This document shows, one piece after another, positions 1 through 5,724 of a DNA stretch of 5,777 nt. A model generated the notes under the pieces. It did not search any database. It saw only the letters and a program-made list of their open reading frames with translations, and was not told where the DNA came from. Both the position numbers and the translations under genes were made by a program. Numbering within the stretch: position 1 is the first letter of the stretch; each line of letters opens with the position of its first letter. Origin of the DNA: CAYUVA01 sp964448115 [NCBI: uncultured bacterium] (GTDB lineage: Bacteria; CAYUVA01); NCBI GenBank assembly GCA_964448115.1, contig CAYUVA010000076.1, forward strand, positions 1 through 5,777, written 5' to 3'.

Positions 1-35
1 CAGTCCTTACCCATGAGGCGCATGATCAACCTATA

Positions 36-92
36 TGTCATCCCGAGCGGAGTCCCGATTTTCGCAAAAATCGGGATAAAGTCGAGGAATCT
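36..92. repeat. Short intergenic repeat with embedded hairpin
   Basis: The flanks TGTCATCCCGAGCGGAGTC (36-54) and AGTCGAGGAATCTC (80-93) together resemble a widespread intergenic repeat of the type TGTCATYCYGAGCG-AGTCGAGGAATCTC, as I recall it. Between them sits a perfect 10-bp inverted repeat, TCCCGATTTT (53-62) and AAAATCGGGA (67-76), with a CGCA loop. The tetranucleotide AGTC occurs on both sides of the inserted piece (51-54 and 80-83), as a target-site duplication would. What is seen is the palindrome and the direct repeat. The family assignment and the insertion history are inferred. Confidence 0.6.
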
Positions 93-94
93 CT

Positions 95-139
95 CCCCCC
101 TTCTTCCCCCAAACTTGGGGAGGGGGTCGGGGGATGGGG
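95..139. repeat. C-tract/G-tract palindromic segment
   Basis: C-runs at 95-100 and 106-110 are followed by G-runs at 117-120, 122-126, 129-133 and 136-139. CCCCAA (107-112) and TTGGGG (115-120) form a near-perfect palindrome, and the longer C- and G-runs can pair in several registers. Four G-runs in a row on the plus strand could also allow a G-quadruplex. It looks like another short intergenic repeat element rather than a gene part. Confidence 0.5.
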
Positions 140-155
140 CTTCTTGTCTTTTCTT

Positions 156-269
156 CTTTGCATCTTTGCTTGGCTAGTTTCTAGTTCCTAGTTCTCCAAT
201 TCCTAATTTGCGTTCTTTGCGTCTTTGCGTCTTTGCGTGCTCAACTCTTTCTGTTCTGCGCCTTTGCGT
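156..269. repeat. 8-bp CTTTGCNT units, tandem and dispersed
   Basis: Three perfect contiguous CTTTGCGT copies occupy 215-222, 223-230 and 231-238, preceded by a near copy (206-213). A further perfect copy lies at 262-269, and the variants CTTTGCAT (156-163) and CTTTGCTT (164-171) precede the 7-bp array. The span given is the outer limit of the dispersed units. They lie just past the end of the methyltransferase gene. Confidence 0.75.
174..194. repeat. 7-bp tandem repeat (CTAGTTY x3)
   Basis: CTAGTTT (174-180), CTAGTTC (181-187) and CTAGTTC (188-194) are three contiguous 7-bp units, followed by related sequence (TCCAATTCCTAATT). It is non-coding and lies between two groups of 8-bp units. Confidence 0.75.
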
Positions 270-313
270 GAGATCTGCGGCGGGTTGGGATTGTGGATCT
301 TCGGTAGTGCTCG

Positions 314-1084
314 CTATGCCTTTCTTCTAGCCAGAAGGGTAATCGGGGAGCCGAAAAGCCTGGTCAACCCCATACTACCAAGCAAGCCCTCGACTCTGCG
401 GGTGAAGCCAGGATTGTTCAGCTTGCGATGCAGCTTGAAGGGGAGCACCAGTTCCTTGCTGTAGGCGATAAGCTCGAAGCCACAATCCTCGAGCAACGGG
501 ATAATATCACGCTTTAGCGAAAACACATTATAAAGCTGGGTATCATCCCTAAAGATGGAACGTACCTTCAGAAGCTGGCGATGTATCCATGCCACGCTTG
601 TGATGCTCGGTATATCGAAGATGACCAGGCGGGAGCTTACCCGGCACATCTGCCGGATCGCACTTTTCCAATCAATGACATGCAGTATCATGCGCGCCGA
701 GACCACCAGCTCGAAAGCTCCGTCCGAAAAGGGAAGCTGGTGAGCATCGCCCTGAACCAGTAGGATCTCTCCCTCGGATTCTCCTTCGAGCTTCTCCTTG
801 AACACACCTAGCATCTGAGCGGACGCATCGACCGAGACAACAGGGAATTGCTTGCGATAAAAAGGCAATGAGATTCTTCCGCCGCCGGCGCCCAAATCCA
901 AGACAGTGAAGTCAGTGGTATCGATCCCCTCTAAAAAGCTGAATATCTCGCGCTGCTGGATCTCATCGAAGAAGCGTCCTATCTCGCCGGCGAAGCGTGT
1001 AGCCTCAAACTGCCGTGCATGTGAAGGATCACGATAAAACTTGTAGCTATAATGCTCCTTGCCCCTTTTTTCTTCGTGCTTCAT
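314..1084 (-). CDS. Class I SAM-dependent methyltransferase
   Basis: This 256-residue protein is predicted to be cytosolic and to transfer a methyl group from S-adenosylmethionine to an unknown acceptor. Motif I (VLDLGAGGGR, residues 61-70) is the glycine-rich SAM loop. Asp86 in VSVDAS ends strand beta2 and should bind the ribose hydroxyls. GDAHQLPFSDGAFELVVSA (112-130) is the adenine-side and motif II region typical of the Methyltransf_11/25 (UbiE-like) group. About 60 N-terminal residues, rich in charged and aromatic residues, precede the Rossmann core. The C-terminal part (residues 160-256) probably forms the substrate cap and ends on a FGSPITLLARR strand. The start codon overlaps the stop of the upstream phosphoesterase gene (ATGA), and only a weak AAGAG lies directly before it, so translation is probably coupled. 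The family is certain; the acceptor (small molecule, lipid or sugar) cannot be read from the sequence. Confidence 0.93.
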   Translation of the reverse strand: MKHEEKRGKEHYSYKFYRDPSHARQFEATRFAGEIGRFFDEIQQREIFSFLEGIDTTDFTVLDLGAGGGRISLPFYRKQFPVVSVDASAQMLGVFKEKLEGESEGEILLVQGDAHQLPFSDGAFELVVSARMILHVIDWKSAIRQMCRVSSRLVIFDIPSITSVAWIHRQLLKVRSIFRDDTQLYNVFSLKRDIIPLLEDCGFELIAYSKELVLPFKLHRKLNNPGFTRRVEGLLGSMGLTRLFGSPITLLARRKA

Positions 1085-2319
1085 CTCTTATTGTCAGTCG
1101 GTGGTGATAGATCGGGATGCCTGGAAAGCTCCTTGGAGATCTCATCCATATCGAGCGCTTTTGTCTTTAGTCGCATCCTGTGAATGTTCCCCTTCTCGAC
1201 TAAGAGGAACCGTGGCTCTTTGAGCACCCAACCTGCTGAGTTATAGAACTCCACCGAGGGAAGTATCTTGTTTAAAAGCTCATTGATCTGCTGTTCCACC
1301 TGCCTGGATCGCTGATGATGGGAATGACCGAAGATAAACGAGGTTCTTTGCGGATTGGCTGGGCTCCAGCCGGTAAACTCGTTGAGCACTTGCTGGATAC
1401 GATGAACAACCCAGATCACCTGTTCCTTGTACCATTGCCTTTGGCTGGTGATGCGCACCCTTATGTTATCCATCATCTCAGCCCAGCGCACCTTGGTGAT
1501 CGTCTCAAGCAGGGTGAGTAATTTGACAATGGCATGTCCGATGAAGGTGCTGTTGTAATAGTCTGCCTGGTGTCCATGCTCGATAAAGATGCGAAGCTCG
1601 GGATCCCAGAAATATTCAAGCACCGAGATGTTGGGTAAAAGGAGCTTCTGGTCCGTAAAGTTCTCGAACCAGTTGTCGTGATTGCCTACCAGTAGGATGA
1701 TCCTCTTTATGCGCATGAACTCCCATAGTATCTCGCGATACTTCAATAATATGCTTGAGAGGTCGGTTCTCCAAAGATCGAAGAAGTCACCATTTATGAT
1801 CAAGACGCCATCGTACATGTGGATGACCTTCAAGAAGCGGATGAACTTGTCCATCTTGTGGAATCTATCAAGGATACCTCTGCCGGCAAGATGCAGGTCG
1901 GAGACGATGAATACCCTCTCTTCTCCAAGCGGTTGCTTATCAGCCTTGCCGAACACGGTGCTTCTTCTAAGCGCCTTTTTAGGGATAAAATTGACCTCAT
2001 TAAACGCCTGTTGCAACTGGTTTGCCACTGGCGTGTCGATCTCGGAGAGATACAGCTTGGACTGCTGATCCATTATCATGCCGGCGAGGATATTGGCTGC
2101 CTTTAGCCATAATATGGGGTGGAAGCCGCGCTGGCGGTGATAAAATCTCAGGAAGCGATGAGAAGAGGTGGTCGGCGTTGGGGATGCTTGTTCAAGCAGC
2201 TCATTGATTATTCTTTGGCTATCCATCAGCAGGCTGAGCAATAAATTGTACTGCCCGTTGCGCAAGATGGTCAGCAGGTAATCTAGATTATTGTAGATGT
2301 CAGCAGCCAGCCTAGGCAT
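1081..2319 (-). CDS. Calcineurin-like metallophosphoesterase, LpxH-like core with N-terminal helical extension
   Basis: This 412-residue protein is a predicted two-metal phosphoesterase. All signature blocks are present: DLH (Asp141, His143), GDFFD (Gly177-Asp181), GNHD (Gly212-Asp215), HGH (His248-His250) and GHSH (Gly331-His334). The NGDFFDLW form of block two resembles LpxH-type UDP-diacylglucosamine pyrophosphatases, but LpxH is only about 240 residues. Here some 130 mostly helical residues precede the core, about 75 residues separate HGH from GHSH, and a hydrophilic tail of about 40 residues ends the protein. No signal peptide or clear membrane helix is visible, so it is probably cytosolic or membrane-associated. 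It sits 67 bp after the membrane enzyme and overlaps the methyltransferase by four bases. The ATG has only a weak A-rich ribosome site (TTAAAGAAA). The fold is certain; the substrate is unknown, and a nucleotide-linked or lipid pyrophosphate is a guess. Confidence 0.93.
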   Translation of the reverse strand: MPRLAADIYNNLDYLLTILRNGQYNLLLSLLMDSQRIINELLEQASPTPTTSSHRFLRFYHRQRGFHPILWLKAANILAGMIMDQQSKLYLSEIDTPVANQLQQAFNEVNFIPKKALRRSTVFGKADKQPLGEERVFIVSDLHLAGRGILDRFHKMDKFIRFLKVIHMYDGVLIINGDFFDLWRTDLSSILLKYREILWEFMRIKRIILLVGNHDNWFENFTDQKLLLPNISVLEYFWDPELRIFIEHGHQADYYNSTFIGHAIVKLLTLLETITKVRWAEMMDNIRVRITSQRQWYKEQVIWVVHRIQQVLNEFTGWSPANPQRTSFIFGHSHHQRSRQVEQQINELLNKILPSVEFYNSAGWVLKEPRFLLVEKGNIHRMRLKTKALDMDEISKELSRHPDLSPPTDNKR

Positions 2320-2337
2320 TTTCTTTAACTGGCTTTT

Positions 2338-2366
2338 ATAATATGTTTAATAGCGCTGATAAGCAA
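2338..2366 (-). promoter_or_regulatory. Possible weak internal promoter before the phosphoesterase gene
   Basis: Read on the minus strand, TTGCTT (2366-2361) and TATTAT (2343-2338) are separated by 17 bp and end about 18 bp before the phosphoesterase ATG. The -10 matches consensus at five of six positions, the -35 at only three. The gap between membrane enzyme and phosphoesterase is AT-rich, so chance similarity is possible. Confidence 0.25.
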
Positions 2367-2386
2367 CCGACTTGTAACCTTATTTG

Positions 2387-4426
2387 CTAATGTGTATATC
2401 CTAAAGAACGCAATGCAGATTTGGTCTGGATTGATAGAGGCGCTGACTTGATACCTAAAGGTATTCCCAAGCCAATGCTCAGCTTACGATTTATCTCATG
2501 TTGCTCTTGAAGCGCTGAAGCATATTTTGATGATATCTCTCCCTCAGAATAAAGGTTTATAAGCTCCCTAGGGTCGCCTGCAAGATAGAATAGCTCATTG
2601 AAGCCGTAGCTCCATACAACCAATTTGTGATTTTCCTTTATTATCGCCTCGCCATCCTCCGCAAGCAGGATATTCTGGGAGATGATAGCGCGCTTCGATG
2701 TTAAAGCGCGCTGGGCATGGTCAGCTAAATTGAACCCTTGCAGTTTCTCTGCATCATAATCTATATCGCAAAGGCTCAAGATAGTGGGCATGATATCGGT
2801 GATACAGGCAATAGATTCATCATCCAATCCACTCGGCAGCGCCCAAGGAGCATAGATCGAAAACGGCACCCGCAGAAGCTCATCGTAGTGCGTATGCCCG
2901 TGCTCCACGCCGCCGTGCTCCCAGAACTCCTCGCCGTGATCGCTGCATAGTACTATTATGGTATTCTGCATAAGTCCCAAGCTCTGAAGATGTCTAAAAA
3001 GCCTTCCCAACGAGTCATCAGTCCGAATGACCTCTTGATCGTAAAGGTCCCGAATCCTTTGTTTATCAGCATCAGAAAGCCTAATCTCTCCGCTACGCAG
3101 CCTAGCCATGTCGCTGAAGATATCACCGATATTACTGCCCCGGTTTTCGGTAGCTACCTTGTTAGCGCCCTTATTAACTAGCAATGTATCGTACCTGAAT
3201 GAGGTCTTTACCTTGGCAGTTAGAGCGCAATACGGGGCATGGGGATCTAGGTAATGCAACCATAGGAAGAACCTGGAGTCTTTATTGTCAGTAAGCCAAT
3301 CTATTGCGATGTCTGTGAGTCTCTCGGCTGTATCAGAAAGCGGATTGGCTTTAGTGAACGAATCTATTATCCGCACCAGGAGAATACCTCGATAAGCCAT
3401 ATATGCCTCTGCGCTTGTGGTCAGGTTCATATAGCTGTCGAAGCCCTGATCGAGATTGAACTCGGTGGCTGTGTATGGATTGGTAACCACTGCCTTGGTG
3501 AAGTAACCCGCTTTCTTCATATATTCTGCCAGCGTCTCAGCCTTGTCGCTAAGCGGAGTCTTGGTATAAGGATTGAAGCTGTTGACGCTGATGCCACAGC
3601 TATGCACCTGCGGATACAAGCCGGTCAATATAGAAGCAACCGCTGGAAGCGTCCATGGACAGCAGGTATAAGCACGCTCGAAAGTAAGGCTCTCCTGGGC
3701 GAGTCTATCCATTGATGCTGTAGGTACACTGCTGCAACCATAATAGGAAAGGCGATCCTGGCGAAGCGTATCAATTACTATCAGCAGTACATTCGGCTGC
3801 GAATCGCTCCTATTAGAGTCAGCACCCTTCGCACTCTCAAATATGCGAAGCCCCTCATGAGCGCTAAAGTATAAAGCAAACGGCATAAGAACTATTAACA
3901 TGGCCAAAAAGGCAGCCATTAGACGACCGTTTGACCTTGCCAGACCCATAGGTTCCCTGGTGTCTATGAAACGAAAGACAATTACCGAAAACGCAATCGC
4001 TAAAGCTGCCAATGCGATGGTTACTAGGATCAAGGTCAATAGCTGCGCCATCCGAACGATGCCGGCTCTGCTGAAGGATGCATATATATCGTTGATAAAG
4101 AAGAAACCCTTGAGAATTAGCACTAATATAAGCCCAGACGATACATGCAGCGCGAATAACTTTTGTTGGCTTAATCTATAACCTTTTAATAATATTATAA
4201 TATATAATATCGCTGATATGAAAATCATCATGCAGATTGTCAATAAAATGGAAGATACCAAGGGAATATAAATAAAATAAATGAGATTTCTAAAGCGATA
4301 GAGCACTATCAAGTTCTGCTGGATTACCTCGATAGCCTCGACAATGCCGAGAAAACCACCGATGATAATCCCTGCCACCAGAGCCTGTTTAATAAAATGC
4401 CTGTACATCGTATCATCTAAAGCCAA
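2387..4426 (-). CDS. Polytopic membrane protein with sulfatase/phosphatase-superfamily domain (Thr at the nucleophile position)
   Basis: This is a 679-residue inner-membrane enzyme. Hydrophobic segments near residues 13-33, 50-80, 90-112, 126-152 and 168-188 give about five membrane helices. A linker follows, then an outward-facing sulfatase-type domain (about 211-553) and a C-terminal region ending LRSLGYTH. Metal-site blocks are visible: NVLLIVIDT (Asp219), DPHAPY (His396), SDHG (Asp496, His497) and EHGHTHYDE (around His509-His513). The nucleophile block is TCCPWTLPAVASILTG. Counting back from LTG, Thr259 falls where sulfatases carry the Cys or Ser made into formylglycine, and no CxPxR arginine is present. 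This recalls the Thr nucleophile and five-helix layout of LtaS and EptA. Hydrolase or head-group transferase activity is possible; the substrate is unknown. The start is TTG; an in-frame ATG at 4408 would drop six residues. Neither has a well-spaced ribosome site. It appears to lead the operon. Confidence 0.9.
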   Translation of the reverse strand: MALDDTMYRHFIKQALVAGIIIGGFLGIVEAIEVIQQNLIVLYRFRNLIYFIYIPLVSSILLTICMMIFISAILYIIILLKGYRLSQQKLFALHVSSGLILVLILKGFFFINDIYASFSRAGIVRMAQLLTLILVTIALAALAIAFSVIVFRFIDTREPMGLARSNGRLMAAFLAMLIVLMPFALYFSAHEGLRIFESAKGADSNRSDSQPNVLLIVIDTLRQDRLSYYGCSSVPTASMDRLAQESLTFERAYTCCPWTLPAVASILTGLYPQVHSCGISVNSFNPYTKTPLSDKAETLAEYMKKAGYFTKAVVTNPYTATEFNLDQGFDSYMNLTTSAEAYMAYRGILLVRIIDSFTKANPLSDTAERLTDIAIDWLTDNKDSRFFLWLHYLDPHAPYCALTAKVKTSFRYDTLLVNKGANKVATENRGSNIGDIFSDMARLRSGEIRLSDADKQRIRDLYDQEVIRTDDSLGRLFRHLQSLGLMQNTIIVLCSDHGEEFWEHGGVEHGHTHYDELLRVPFSIYAPWALPSGLDDESIACITDIMPTILSLCDIDYDAEKLQGFNLADHAQRALTSKRAIISQNILLAEDGEAIIKENHKLVVWSYGFNELFYLAGDPRELINLYSEGEISSKYASALQEQHEINRKLSIGLGIPLGIKSAPLSIQTKSALRSLGYTH

Positions 4427-4504
4427 TACCGTATCATCGACCTTCTTCTAATACCGAATTTACCTTTAATATGCAATATCTCCATACTACTTTTCAGTTC
4501 ATTG

Positions 4505-4533
4505 TTGACAGATATCGAATCTTGATGTTTAAT
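4505..4533 (+). promoter_or_regulatory. Sigma70-type promoter for the lipoprotein pair
   Basis: TTGACA (4505-4510) is a perfect -35 box. After a 17-bp spacer comes TTTAAT (4528-4533), five of six matches to TATAAT. Transcription should start near 4540, leaving a leader of about 60 nt before the GTG at 4599. No competing signal of similar quality lies in this gap. Confidence 0.7.
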
Positions 4534-4583
4534 TAGTAACGTAGCTTGAAATTGAAGGTGGCTCTTTGAGAAAATTACAAGGC

Positions 4584-4590
4584 AAGGAGG
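4584..4590 (+). promoter_or_regulatory. Ribosome binding site fixing the GTG start at 4599
   Basis: AAGGAGG matches the anti-Shine-Dalgarno sequence perfectly and lies eight bases before GTG 4599. The frame is open upstream to a TTG at 4566, but that start would place this site inside the gene and put charged residues before the signal peptide. The GTG gives a compact lipoprotein signal of 20 residues. Confidence 0.85.
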
Positions 4591-4598
4591 AAATAAAG

Positions 4599-4994
4599 GT
4601 GAAAACTTCCGCAGTCGTTCTGGTTTTAATAGCAAGCTTTGCATTGTTGTTTACCTCTTGCGAGGATGACCCAGAGGTTCTCTTCGGATTGGACTATTTT
4701 TACTATCGTCCAGAGATCCCCTATGCCAACGAGCAGTGTATATTCCACTTCGCCTGCAAGGGGGGAACCCCACCCTATGATGTCTGGATCGACCTGGATG
4801 TCAATAAAGATGCCGATAGCGATGGCGAGTTCGACAATGACAAGGATTTGCTATATGAGGATCTCGCCGAGGACAAAGATGGAACCCTTATACAGATCTT
4901 CCAGGATGCAAAGGATTATTACTGCAAGGCGTGGGCAGAGGATACCGAAGGGACTCAAGACTACAGGGAGTTCACTGTAACCGTACAAGAATAG
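4599..4994 (+). CDS. Small lipoprotein with Ig/PKD-like fold and acidic Ca-binding-type loop
   Basis: This is a 131-residue predicted lipoprotein starting at GTG. Residues 1-20 are a signal peptide (Lys2, hydrophobic core 5-18) ending in FTS before the lipid-bearing Cys21. The mature part begins CEDDPE. The spacing of C53, W63 and the YYC ending at Cys109 is that of immunoglobulin-type beta sandwiches: the strand B and F cysteines and the strand C tryptophan. GGTPPYDVWIDLD also recalls PKD domains. Between them, D71-A-D-S-D-G-E-F-D79 fits the first nine positions of an EF-hand or thrombospondin-3-like calcium loop, within an acidic stretch from D65 to D94. A third mature-part cysteine, C47, is present. 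The gene is 11 bp upstream of a second lipoprotein gene and shares its promoter. I do not recognise the family; a surface or periplasmic binding or structural role is inferred only from the fold. Confidence 0.88.
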   Translation: MKTSAVVLVLIASFALLFTSCEDDPEVLFGLDYFYYRPEIPYANEQCIFHFACKGGTPPYDVWIDLDVNKDADSDGEFDNDKDLLYEDLAEDKDGTLIQIFQDAKDYYCKAWAEDTEGTQDYREFTVTVQE

Positions 4995-5005
4995 AATAGA
5001 AAAAA

Positions 5006-5467
5006 ATGCTCAAATTCACCTGCTACATCGCAGTTACCTTATTATGGGCAATAATCTTCATATCCTGCGATGGAGAGACCATATATAATCGCCCTGATTT
5101 GCCTCCTGATATGCTTTATATCAATGGAGTCTATAACTTCAATTCCTATATCAAGTCCTCCACCTGCGAGCAGATGGACTATTATCGCGGTGAGATCGTT
5201 ATTCATCAGCTCGGATATGAGATCTGGGGGCAGATAAAGAAGTTATACAAAAACGGCGAGAAGCTGCCACAGGAGCAACAGGAGATCTTCGACTTTTATG
5301 GCACCGCAACAACTGACGGGCTATTTATCTACACCAACCAGGAGACTTATTCGGGCAATATTCAAGGATCTTATGGGCACTATAATTTCGTGGGCACCTT
5401 CTTTGGCGATAATGCTTATGACTGTTCCTGGTCTGGCATCTGGAAGGGTAACGAGAAGGAAGAGTAA
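5006..5467 (+). CDS. Small lipoprotein, all-beta lipocalin-like, function unknown
   Basis: This is a 153-residue predicted lipoprotein. The signal peptide (Lys3, hydrophobic 7-19) ends IFIS before Cys21, the same cysteine position as in its neighbour, and the mature protein begins CDGETIYNRP. The rest is rich in Gly, Tyr, Phe and Ile in short alternating strands with Gly-containing turns: NGVYNF (40-45), GEIVIHQLGYEIWGQI (62-77), FYGTATTDGLFIYT (97-110), SGNIQGSY (116-123), NFVGTFF (127-133) and SWSGIWKG (141-148). This pattern suits a small antiparallel barrel such as a lipocalin-like domain. Cys54 and Cys140 lie at its two ends and could form a disulfide. There is no Shine-Dalgarno match in the 11-bp A-rich gap, so translation probably depends on the upstream gene. 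No known family is recognised. Confidence 0.87.
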   Translation: MLKFTCYIAVTLLWAIIFISCDGETIYNRPDLPPDMLYINGVYNFNSYIKSSTCEQMDYYRGEIVIHQLGYEIWGQIKKLYKNGEKLPQEQQEIFDFYGTATTDGLFIYTNQETYSGNIQGSYGHYNFVGTFFGDNAYDCSWSGIWKGNEKEE

Positions 5468-5616
5468 TAGACTTTTTCTATGATCTCAGTCATTTGAAAT
5501 ACCTGAAAAACCCATATCTAGAATCTTGAAAGTCAAGCACCAAACCCCTTGATAAAGCAGCTAGCAGTCTATCTACAATATAGATGATCAAAATTAAATT
5601 TTTTACATTTTACCTC
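5468..5616. other. Gene-free spacer after the lipoprotein genes
   Basis: There is no gene here. Two small stems are visible: CTTGA-AAG-TCAAG (5525-5537) and ATCTA-CAATA-TAGAT (5571-5585). The second is followed 13 bases later by a run of six T (5599-5604), too far for a standard intrinsic terminator. The AT-rich end (about 5587-5610) lies directly upstream of the next -35 box and could serve as an UP element. Confidence 0.5.
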
Positions 5617-5645
5617 TTGACATTTTGAATCAATGATATTATATT
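5617..5645 (+). promoter_or_regulatory. Sigma70-type promoter at the right edge
   Basis: TTGACA (5617-5622) is a perfect -35 box. TATATT (5640-5645) follows after exactly 17 bp and matches the -10 consensus at five of six positions. A perfect TATAAT overlaps it at 5645-5650, but its 22-bp spacing is too long for the same -35. A-and-T-rich DNA lies upstream. The start codon at 5680 is about 35 bp past the -10. Confidence 0.72.
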
Positions 5646-5679
5646 ATAATCGAGGTTCTTTAAGTGAAAGGAGAAGAAT

Positions 5680-5724
5680 ATGTATAGAGCAAGATTCTTC
5701 TCTACAATAACCCCTACTACTTGA
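5680..5724 (+). CDS. 14-codon ORF behind a strong promoter and RBS; leader peptide or broken gene start
   Basis: ATG at 5680 is preceded by AAAGGAG (5667-5673) with a six-base spacer, an excellent ribosome site, and by a strong promoter. The frame encodes MYRARFFSTITPTT and then meets TGA (5722-5724). Beyond that TGA the same frame has no stop to the window end and reads RQGVNSYTYQYFEYDNA, a plausible Tyr-rich protein sequence. It could be a genuine tiny peptide, the 5' end of a pseudogene with a nonsense mutation, or a base-calling error. The frame beyond the edge cannot be seen. YRARFF and the Tyr-rich stretch faintly recall RHS/YD-repeat proteins, which is too little to assign a family. 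Confidence 0.4.
   Translation: MYRARFFSTITPTT

Larger units (their letters stand above)
1..313. other. Gene-free, repeat-rich intergenic region
   Basis: I see no credible gene here. The stretch lies beyond the 3' end of the minus-strand operon. From left to right it holds a hairpin-bearing repeat (about 36-92), C- and G-tracts (95-139), a pyrimidine-rich stretch, three 7-bp CTAGTTY units and several 8-bp CTTTGCNT units. A small plus-strand reading frame that starts in the 8-bp array and runs on antisense to the methyltransferase is a chance frame. No U-tract follows any of the hairpins, so none is a convincing intrinsic terminator for the operon. The mosaic of short repeats resembles intergenic DNA of many environmental genomes; that comparison is from memory, not from a search. 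Confidence 0.7.
4427..4598. other. Divergent control region
   Basis: This 172-bp AT-rich gap lies between the minus-strand membrane enzyme gene and the plus-strand lipoprotein genes, so it must hold start signals for both. The plus-strand promoter is clear (4505-4533). For the minus strand I found only a weak candidate close to the start codon. I saw no convincing operator palindrome or riboswitch. A 75-codon minus-strand frame across this region is judged not to be a gene. Confidence 0.6.

Noticed and set aside
53-76. Hairpin as intrinsic terminator of the minus-strand operon
   Set aside because: Strong stem but no T-run after it in the direction of transcription, and it lies about 240 bp past the last stop codon. 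A repeat element explains it better.
1-313. CRISPR array suggested by repeated short units
   Set aside because: The units are only 7-8 bp and directly contiguous, with no repeats of 20 bp or more separated by unique spacers.
1682-2106. Plus-strand frames of 95-128 codons within the phosphoesterase gene
   Set aside because: They are antisense to a gene with all catalytic motifs intact, have no ribosome sites, and their translations show no domain features.
4448-4476. Possible minus-strand promoter TTGCAT-N17-TATTAG before the membrane enzyme gene
   Set aside because: Only three and four of six consensus matches, and it would leave a leader of about 15 nt. Too weak to list as a feature, although the gene must have a promoter somewhere here.
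4566-4598. TTG 4566 as the start of the first lipoprotein
   Set aside because: It would add 11 charged residues before the signal peptide and place the AAGGAGG site inside the gene. GTG 4599 has ideal spacing.
4417-4644. 75-codon minus-strand frame upstream of the membrane enzyme gene
   Set aside because: It runs antisense across the lipoprotein signal peptide, promoter and perfect RBS, has no ribosome site of its own, and its product has no recognisable domain. It only matters because its end overlaps the TTG start of the membrane enzyme by 10 bp.
4639-4980. 113-codon plus-strand frame overlapping the first lipoprotein
   Set aside because: Out-of-frame shadow: rich in Met, Thr, Arg and Ser, no ribosome site. 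The lipoprotein frame has a signal peptide, lipobox and coherent fold.
5571-5604. Stem plus T-run as terminator of the lipoprotein operon
   Set aside because: The stem has only five A/T-rich pairs and the six-T run starts 13 bases later, so it does not fit an intrinsic terminator.
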